From Actinomycetota bacterium (GTDB lineage Bacteria > Actinomycetota > Thermoleophilia > Gaiellales > Gaiellaceae): a stretch of 9,526 bases of DNA. Below the pieces are notes generated by a model. The model was given only the letters and a program-made list of their open reading frames with translations. It was not told where the DNA came from and did not search any database. Below are positions 6,888-9,526 of the stretch, one piece after another; position 1 is the stretch's first letter, and each line of letters opens with the position of its first letter. The stretch is taken from NCBI GenBank assembly GCA_013696185.1, contig JACCZA010000180.1:1-9526 (forward strand), in the 5' to 3' direction. A program made the position numbers and the translations under genes.

Positions 6888-7482
6888 GCTCGAGCTCGCG
6901 CCGCACGTGGTGCGCGGCCTTCCCGAGGCGCGCGCGGTTGACCGGATCGTTGGGCCAGCTGCTGGCGCCCGAGGGATGGGGGAGGGGGACGACGATCGCC
7001 TCGTCCAGCGTGTAGCTCTTGCCGATGCACTCGCCGAGCGAGTCGATTCCGAGCAGGCGGCGGATCGCGAGGCCTCCGACCGGGACGATCAGCCGAGGGC
7101 GCAGCAGGCGGAGCTCCCACTCGCGCCAGAAGGCGCAGAGCTCCTGCTCGCGGAGAGTGGGGGTCCGGTCGCCGCGGCCGGAGGGGTGCCGGCCCGGGTA
7201 GCAGCGGGTGATCGAGGCGCAGTAGAACGCTGCGTAGAACGCGTCCTCGTCGAGTGAGAGCCAGCGTCGCAGCGTGCGCCCGGCCCGCCCGCGCCAGGGG
7301 CGGCGCTCCTCGCCCTCGACGACTCCGGGCGCCTGCCCGAGGAGGTAGGCGCGCTGACCCGGCCTCCCCTCGAGCACCGGCAGCGACTCGAGCGGATAGC
7401 CGGCCTCCGCACAGGCGCGGCAGACGGCGTTGTCGCCCTGGAGCGAGCGCAGGGAGCGGTAGGACGAGCGGCGCCGCGTCAC
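6868..7482 (-). CDS. Uracil-DNA glycosylase family protein with probable [4Fe-4S] cysteines
   Basis: A 204-residue protein of the UDG superfamily, closest in pattern to the Fe-S family 4. This family excises uracil from DNA to start base-excision repair. Visible features are CRAC (C21, C24), motif 1 LLGQAPGVVE (48-56, family 4 usually GEAPG), the conserved WRGRAG (63-68), ITRCYPG (C94), ELCAFW (C116) and motif 2 HPSGASSW (169-176). C21, C24, C94 and C116 would ligate the cluster, as in family 4, though the C94-C116 spacing is longer because of a Gly/Arg/Pro-rich insert (97-110). Ser90 stands near where family 4 has Asn in its ITNVVKC-type motif. The GTG start overlaps the upstream methyltransferase stop as GTGA, so translation is probably coupled. 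Substrate range may differ from typical UDG. Confidence 0.82.
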   Translation of the reverse strand: MTRRRSSYRSLRSLQGDNAVCRACAEAGYPLESLPVLEGRPGQRAYLLGQAPGVVEGEERRPWRGRAGRTLRRWLSLDEDAFYAAFYCASITRCYPGRHPSGRGDRTPTLREQELCAFWREWELRLLRPRLIVPVGGLAIRRLLGIDSLGECIGKSYTLDEAIVVPLPHPSGASSWPNDPVNRARLGKAAHHVRRELELIAGPP

Positions 7483-8066
7483 GCGGCGACGGCGACGAAC
7501 CAGCGGCCGTCGTGCAGCGTGCGCCCGCCGCCGAGCTCCGCGCTCAGGCCCCCGGGCGTGAAGTAGCGCTTGTAGACCTCGTAGCGCGAGCCGTCGCGCA
7601 CGGCGCGCTCCTCGACTCCCTCCGGCTCGACGTCGGGACGAAGTGCCGAGTCGACGACGACGAGCTCCGTCGCCACGCGGCGTGCCTCCGTGAGGAACAC
7701 GGCCCGTTGCTCGTCCTCCAGGTGGCCGTAGAAGTGGCCGGTGAAGACCCGCTCGAACGAGCGCTCACCGAACGGCAGCGCCAGGGCGTCGCCCACGACG
7801 AGCCGGGCGTGCGGGAGTCTGGCTCCGGCGATCGAGAGCATCGTCTCGCTCGCGTCGAGGCCCACGATCGGGCCTCTCAGGTGCTGCGTGAGGAAGCCGG
7901 TACCGCAGGCGACGTCGAGGGTGCGCGCCGCGGGCAGCGCCCGGAGCGCGCCCGCGAGCGCCTCGAGCTCCTCCCGCCAGGCCGGGCGCTCGCGCGCGGA
8001 GAACGCGCCCTCGCCGAGGTACCAGTCGTCGTACTCCGGCGCGCGGTGCTCGTAGTACGCCTTCAC
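7479..8066 (-). CDS. Class I SAM-dependent methyltransferase
   Basis: A 195-residue small methyltransferase. It begins MKAYYEHRAPEYDDWYLG, the N-terminal pattern common in ubiquinone/menaquinone-type (Methyltransf_11-like) enzymes. Motif I is LDVACGTGFLTQHL (50-63), the ribose-binding acid is in VGLDAS (D71), motif II VVGDALALPFG (90-100), then FERVFTGHFYGHL (104-116) and a strand TELVVVDS (133-140). The C-terminus ends RTLHDGRWFVAVAA, as in related proteins. The acceptor is not predictable. The GTG start follows AGGAG at only 3 nt, closer than usual, and TACTCT at 8 nt. Its stop overlaps the UDG start by four bases (GTGA), so the two form a short operon. That might mean a nucleic-acid or repair-linked role, but co-transcription alone is weak evidence. 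Confidence 0.87.
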   Translation of the reverse strand: MKAYYEHRAPEYDDWYLGEGAFSARERPAWREELEALAGALRALPAARTLDVACGTGFLTQHLRGPIVGLDASETMLSIAGARLPHARLVVGDALALPFGERSFERVFTGHFYGHLEDEQRAVFLTEARRVATELVVVDSALRPDVEPEGVEERAVRDGSRYEVYKRYFTPGGLSAELGGGRTLHDGRWFVAVAA

Positions 8067-8073
8067 CTGCTCC

Positions 8074-8079
8074 TAGAGT
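8074..8079 (+). promoter_or_regulatory. Predicted leaderless promoter -10 (TAGAGT) of the formimidoyltransferase gene
   Basis: TAGAGT, then 6 nt (ACGCCG), then the GTG at 8086. No Shine-Dalgarno is present in the 19-bp gap. It overlaps a TACTCT on the other strand that could serve the divergent methyltransferase. No -35 hexamer is recognisable. Confidence 0.6.
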
Positions 8080-8080
8080 A
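8075..8080 (-). promoter_or_regulatory. Candidate -10 (TACTCT) of the methyltransferase-UDG operon
   Basis: TACTCT on the minus strand lies 8 nt before the GTG at 8066 and shares five base pairs with the TAGAGT of the divergent gene. The transcript would start at, or 1-2 nt before, the start codon. An AGGAG at 3-nt spacing lies between, but most of it might not be transcribed. Confidence 0.4.
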
Positions 8081-8085
8081 CGCCG

Positions 8086-8970
8086 GTGGAGTTGCCCCTC
8101 GAGGCCGTGCCCAACTTCTCCGAGGGGCGTGACGGGGGGACGATCGACGCGATCGGCGCCGCGCTCGCCGGGCACGCCGACCTGCTGGACGTCCACAGCG
8201 ATCCCGACCACCACCGTTCCGTCTACACGCTGGTCGGAAGCCCCGAGCGGCTCGTCGAGGGGCTCCTCGCCGGTATCGCCTGCGCGAGCCGCAGGATCGA
8301 CCTGAGGGCGCACGAGGGGGCTCATCCGCGCGTCGGCGCCGCCGACGTCGTCCCGATCGTGCCGCTCGTACCCGGAGACATGGCGCGAGCACGGGAGGCG
8401 GCACTGCGCCTCGCCGAGCGGGTCGGCACGGAGCTCGGCCTACCGGTCTTCCTCTACGGCGAGCTCGCTCCCGGGCGCGGGCCGGCGTTCTTCCGCCGCG
8501 GCGGCCCCGCGGAGCTCGCGCGCCGGATCGCCGCGGGCGAGGTGACGCCTGACTTCGGCCCGCCCTCGCTCGACGAGCGGGCCGGCGGCGTGATCCTCGG
8601 CGCCCGCAGGCCACTCGTTGCGTTCAACGTCAACCTCGCGGGTGCGGACCTCGAGGCGGCGCGCGCGATCGCCGCGCTCGTGCGGGAGTCGGGGGGAGGC
8701 TTCACGGGCGTGCGCGCGCTCGGGCTCGAGCTGCCCCGCGCCGGGCTCGTGCAGGTCAGCATGAATATCGAGGATCACGAGGCGGCGGCCCTGCACGAGA
8801 TCGTGGAGCGGATCGAGCGCGAGGCTCGCGCGAGGGGCGCCGCCGTCGCCGGCTCGGAGCTCGTGGGACTGATGCCGGCCGCGGCGGCCGTGGCGGCGGC
8901 GGGCGCGGTGCTCAGGATCGACGGCTTCGACAGCTCCCACGTGCTCGAGCTGCGGCTGCTCGAGCGCTGA
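8086..8970 (+). CDS. ftcD: Glutamate formimidoyltransferase
   Basis: Transfers the formimino group between N-formimino-L-glutamate and tetrahydrofolate (EC 2.1.2.5), a late step of histidine degradation that feeds one-carbon units to folate. The 294-residue length fits the transferase alone. The cyclodeaminase domain fused to it in vertebrate FTCD is absent. Family motifs are EAVPNFSEGR (6-15), LLDVHSDPDHHRSVYTLVG (33-51), AHEGAHPRVGAADVVP (75-90; His80 corresponds to the catalytic His of the pig enzyme), LPVFLYGELA (119-128), VAFNVNL (178-184), QVSMNIEDH (223-231) and GSELVGLMP (256-264). The GTG start has no Shine-Dalgarno; TAGAGT sits 6 nt upstream. No histidine-utilisation gene (hutH, hutU, hutI) or cyclodeaminase lies in the window, so pathway context is not shown here. 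Confidence 0.94.
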   Translation: MELPLEAVPNFSEGRDGGTIDAIGAALAGHADLLDVHSDPDHHRSVYTLVGSPERLVEGLLAGIACASRRIDLRAHEGAHPRVGAADVVPIVPLVPGDMARAREAALRLAERVGTELGLPVFLYGELAPGRGPAFFRRGGPAELARRIAAGEVTPDFGPPSLDERAGGVILGARRPLVAFNVNLAGADLEAARAIAALVRESGGGFTGVRALGLELPRAGLVQVSMNIEDHEAAALHEIVERIEREARARGAAVAGSELVGLMPAAAAVAAAGAVLRIDGFDSSHVLELRLLER

Positions 8971-9009
8971 GCGGACCTCGGGCAGCCGCGGCGCCTGACC
9001 CGGGCGACC

Positions 9010-9015
9010 TACACT
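9010..9015 (+). promoter_or_regulatory. Predicted leaderless promoter -10 (TACACT) before a 13-codon leader ORF
   Basis: TACACT, then 6 nt (CGGCCG), then the ATG at 9022. This is the same geometry as at 6104, 8086 and 9333, although the downstream ORF is only 13 codons long. It lies 39 bp after the formimidoyltransferase stop. No -35 is evident. Confidence 0.5.
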
Positions 9016-9021
9016 CGGCCG

Positions 9022-9063
9022 ATGCGTCCGGCCCCCGGCTCGACCCGCGCCCGCGCCCGATGA
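9022..9063 (+). CDS. Putative 13-residue leader peptide overlapping the next gene (ATGA)
   Basis: The frame encodes MRPAPGSTRARAR and then TGA. Its ATG stands exactly 6 nt after TACACT, so a transcript from that promoter would begin at or beside this ATG and be read without a ribosome-binding site. The stop overlaps the start of the membrane-protein gene as ATGA (9060-9063), the classic arrangement for re-initiation, and that downstream ATG has no Shine-Dalgarno of its own. The peptide is rich in Arg and Ala and has no run of one amino acid clear enough to call it an attenuator. It may only deliver ribosomes to the next start. The alternative is that it is untranslated leader and the main gene starts at 9081. 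Confidence 0.45.
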   Translation: MRPAPGSTRARAR

Positions 9064-9323
9064 GGAAGCGCCGCTGGACGATGCCCGAGCAACCGCCGCC
9101 GCGGCGCCCCTACCGCGACACCGCGATCTTCCATCTCGTGCTGGCGGCGCTGATCGTCGTCACGGCCCTTCTCACCGGTGGCAGCATCGGGCGCTCGCTC
9201 GTCTACGCCGCCGGCTTCTTCGTGGTGGCGACGGCGTACAGCTTCTGGCGCTGGCGCGTCCGCCTGGCCGAGGAGGCCGAGCGCGCATCCGCACGCGCGG
9301 GAAGCCGCAGCCGAGCGCGGTAG
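9060..9323 (+). CDS. Small two-span membrane protein, unknown function
   Basis: An 87-residue protein with a basic, proline-rich N-terminus (MRKRRWTMPEQPPPRRPYRD), two hydrophobic segments at about 22-39 and 46-63 joined by the short turn TGGSIGRS, and a charged, Arg-rich C-terminal tail (from 64, WRWRVRLAEEAERASAR). The many positive charges at both ends and the very short linker suggest both termini are cytoplasmic. I do not recognise a family with a known role. The ATG at 9060 overlaps a 13-codon upstream ORF as ATGA; an in-frame ATG at 9081 (giving MPEQPPP) is a possible alternative start. Its stop codon TAG is also the first three bases of the -10 predicted for the next gene. Confidence 0.72.
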   Translation: MRKRRWTMPEQPPPRRPYRDTAIFHLVLAALIVVTALLTGGSIGRSLVYAAGFFVVATAYSFWRWRVRLAEEAERASARAGSRSRAR

Positions 9324-9326
9324 GCT
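9321..9326 (+). promoter_or_regulatory. Predicted leaderless promoter -10 (TAGGCT) containing the upstream gene's stop codon
   Basis: TAGGCT, then 6 nt (GGATCG), then the GTG at 9333. The first three bases are the TAG stop of the membrane-protein gene, so the terminating codon and the -10 are the same bases. No Shine-Dalgarno of normal strength precedes the GTG. Confidence 0.55.
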
Positions 9327-9332
9327 GGATCG

Positions 9333-9526
9333 GTGCCGACGAGGAAGCAGCGCCGCCGCCGGGAGAAGGGCCGCCGCCACGAGTACGAGTACGTGCTCGT
9401 CGACGAGGACGGCAACGAGGTCGAGCCCGAGGAGGGTGACGAGGAGGCCGCGGCGGCAACGCCGAGGCACTCCGGCAGGGCGGGTCGGGCGTCCCGGCCC
9501 GCCGCGGCCGCGCGAGGGCGCGGTGG
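9333..9526 (+). CDS. Partial basic/acidic low-complexity protein, unknown function (3' end beyond window)
   Basis: An open frame with no stop to the window edge, giving 64 codons. It begins MPTRKQRRRREKGRRHEYEY (1-20), continues VLVDEDGNEVEPEEGDEEAA (21-40), then an Ala/Arg/Gly-rich stretch. The strongly basic start followed by YEYVLVDEDGNEV resembles the N-terminus of a hypothetical family I recall from Thermoleophilia whose members have hydrophobic spans further on. None is seen here, so membrane location is only a guess. The GTG stands 6 nt after TAGGCT, supporting this start. It follows the small membrane-protein gene by 9 bp; the two may be functionally linked, but nothing in the sequence proves this. 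Confidence 0.65.
   Translation, partial: MPTRKQRRRREKGRRHEYEYVLVDEDGNEVEPEEGDEEAAAATPRHSGRAGRASRPAAAARGRG

Overview
The window comes from a GC-rich bacterium, most likely an actinobacterium and, by family resemblance, something near the Thermoleophilia (Gaiellales/Solirubrobacterales). This is inference. It rests on codon bias, GTG/TTG starts, promoters that place TAnnnT 6-7 nt before the start codon, and an HD-protein and a Lys/Arg-rich partial protein that resemble families I recall from that class. It reads as ordinary chromosome: I see no insertion sequence, CRISPR array, phage gene or toxin module.

Layout. Positions 1-190 hold no convincing gene. A tRNA-Gln(CUG) follows on the minus strand (191-261). 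A small DUF3224-family protein (347-736, +) converges on a minus-strand series read from right to left. That series is an ABC-exporter half with a degenerate catalytic site (6104-4329), its partner half with a complete Walker B (4192-2387), a multi-span membrane protein (2353-1667) and an HD-domain phosphohydrolase-like protein (1631-750). Divergent from the exporter is a class I methyltransferase (6147-6887, +). It converges, with a 20-bp overlap, on a coupled pair of a second methyltransferase (8066-7479) and a uracil-DNA-glycosylase-family protein (7482-6868). Divergent from that pair, across only 19 bp, is glutamate formimidoyltransferase (8086-8970, +). The right end holds a 13-codon leader ORF overlapping the start of a two-span membrane protein (9060-9323), then the first 64 codons of a basic/acidic low-complexity protein that runs off the edge.

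How the genes relate. The two ABC halves look like a heterodimeric type IV (MsbA/TM287-288-like) exporter: the Walker B catalytic Glu is Asp in one subunit, and the partner's signature is LSLGQ. These two changes fall in the same predicted composite ATP site. The UDG and its upstream methyltransferase share a GTGA stop/start overlap and are probably cotranslated. The other genes have no evident shared pathway.

The most notable signal is regulatory. Six starts (9333+, 9022+, 8086+, 6104-, 2353-, 1631-) are each preceded by a TAnnnT hexamer exactly 6 or 7 nt upstream and lack a Shine-Dalgarno at normal distance, which implies leaderless mRNAs. In one case the -10 contains the stop codon of the previous gene. 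In another, two divergent -10 elements occupy the same bases. In a third, the leaderless start opens a 13-codon peptide that ends in ATGA on the next gene.
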